NCBI GenBank assembly: GCA_002309055.1
Contig: DBWO01000007.1
Location: 1-7,308 of the forward strand
Direction of reading: 5' to 3'
Source: Ruminococcaceae bacterium UBA1236
GTDB taxonomy: Bacteria > Bacillota > Clostridia > Oscillospirales > Acutalibacteraceae
DNA: 7,308 nt
Positions 6,978 to 7,308 of this stretch are shown here, piece after piece (within the stretch, counting starts at the first letter, position 1; every line of letters begins with the position of its first letter). The notes below the pieces were generated by a model that was given only the letters and a program-made list of their open reading frames with translations, did no database searches and was not told the DNA's origin. Made by a program: the position numbers and the translations under genes.

Positions 6978-7020
6978 GCAGGTCCGATAATAAATCCGAC
7001 GTAATAAGGAGGTAAAAACA

Positions 7021-7191
7021 ATGGCATACAAGATCAGTGACGAATGCATCTCCTGCGGCGCTTGCGCAGCAGAATGCCCCGTAGAAGCTATCTCCGAGGG
7101 CGACGGCAAGTATGTAATCGACGCAGACACCTGCATCGAGTGCGGCGCTTGCGCAGACACCTGCCCCGTATCAGCTCCTGCAGCAGAATAA
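7021..7191 (+). CDS. Clostridial-type 2[4Fe-4S] ferredoxin
   Basis: A 56-residue bacterial ferredoxin, a soluble low-potential one-electron carrier for enzymes such as pyruvate:ferredoxin oxidoreductase, hydrogenase or the Rnf complex (family knowledge; the partner here is unknown). It has both complete CxxCxxCxxxCP cluster motifs: Cys9, 12, 15, 19 and Cys38, 41, 44, 48. The length of about 55 residues is typical, with no extension or extra cysteine. The ATG at 7021 is seven bases after a full AAGGAGGT (7006-7013), implying efficient translation. The two halves are also alike in DNA: a 16-base identical stretch occurs at 7054-7069 and 7141-7156, 29 codons apart. It starts 43 bases after the large secreted protein with no terminator between, so it may be co-transcribed or use a promoter inside that gene's 3' end. 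It is closed by a hairpin at 7206-7236. Confidence 0.96.
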   Translation: MAYKISDECISCGACAAECPVEAISEGDGKYVIDADTCIECGACADTCPVSAPAAE

Positions 7192-7205
7192 TTCAAAACA
7201 CAACA

Positions 7206-7236
7206 AAAGCGGGTCGCCCAAACGGCGGCCCGCTTT
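7206..7236 (+). terminator. Terminator hairpin after the ferredoxin gene
   Basis: AGCGGGTCGCC (7208-7218) pairs with GGCGGCCCGCT (7224-7234) with one wobble pair and a CAAAC loop; flanking A and T bases (7206-7207 with 7235-7236) extend the stem. The T-tract on the plus side is short (TTT then CCCTT). On the minus side the hairpin is followed by TTTTGTTGTG, so it may act in both directions. It sits 14 bases after the ferredoxin stop codon. Confidence 0.8.
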
Positions 7237-7256
7237 CCCTTATAAAGGCAATCAAT

Positions 7257-7297
7257 AAAAAACAAGGGCTCGTATGTAAATTTGCATACAAGCCCTT
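7257..7297 (-). terminator. Intrinsic terminator facing left, for a convergent gene beyond the window
   Basis: AAGGGCT (7264-7270) pairs with AGCCCTT (7291-7297) and, after one mismatch, GTATG (7272-7276) pairs with CATAC (7285-7289). On the minus strand this hairpin is followed by G and then six T (complement of 7257-7262), whereas on the plus strand it is followed by TACCTTTAATT. The T-tract side shows that it mainly terminates leftward transcription, implying a minus-strand gene just right of the window. Confidence 0.75.
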
Positions 7298-7308
7298 TAC
7301 CTTTAATT

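Noticed and set aside
6855..7265. 136-codon minus-strand open frame covering the ferredoxin gene
   Set aside because: It runs antisense through an unmistakable ferredoxin and across two terminator hairpins, so it is not a plausible gene.

Overview
The window looks like a chromosomal segment of an anaerobic, Gram-positive, moderately GC-rich Clostridia-type bacterium, perhaps a gut or rumen Oscillospirales relative (inference; no taxonomic marker is present). The clues are an HPr with the Firmicutes Ser46 regulatory motif, a clostridial-type 2[4Fe-4S] ferredoxin, strong AGGAGG-type ribosome binding sites, sigma-A-like promoters, and a secreted protein with Listeria/Bacteroides-type (InlB B-repeat-like) modules. 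Every gene found lies on the plus strand.

Layout: (1) 1-174, the 3' end of ptsH (HPr), closed by a clear intrinsic terminator at 209-245. (2) A promoter at about 259-286 drives a two-gene unit, uxaC (glucuronate isomerase, 337-1740) and glpK (glycerol kinase, 1750-3252). The genes are nine bases apart and the glpK ribosome binding site overlaps the uxaC stop codon. A long hairpin at 3304-3345 follows. (3) A near-consensus promoter (3366-3394) and a 5' leader hairpin abutting the ribosome binding site precede a 1169-residue secreted protein (3468-6977). It has a signal peptide, two recognisable and perhaps a third InlB-like beta-grasp repeat, a Pro-Asp-Glu-Thr linker, and a C-terminal half I do not recognise. 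(4) 7021-7191, a 56-residue 2[4Fe-4S] ferredoxin, closed by a plus-strand hairpin. The last 50 bases hold a second hairpin whose T-tract lies on the minus-strand side, suggesting that a convergent gene ends just beyond the window.

How they fit: HPr is the PTS phosphocarrier and carbon-repression signal. UxaC opens hexuronate (pectin or glucuronide) breakdown and GlpK feeds glycerol into lower glycolysis, so the left half concerns carbon acquisition. The GlpK here lacks the loop histidine through which HPr activates many Firmicutes glycerol kinases, although the HPr gene is close by. The right half pairs a probably abundant extracellular protein with a ferredoxin. I see no functional link between these two beyond adjacency.

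No RNA gene, insertion sequence, CRISPR array or phage feature was seen. There is no gene-free stretch over 300 bases. The best candidate for something undescribed is the large secreted protein, especially residues 770-1169.
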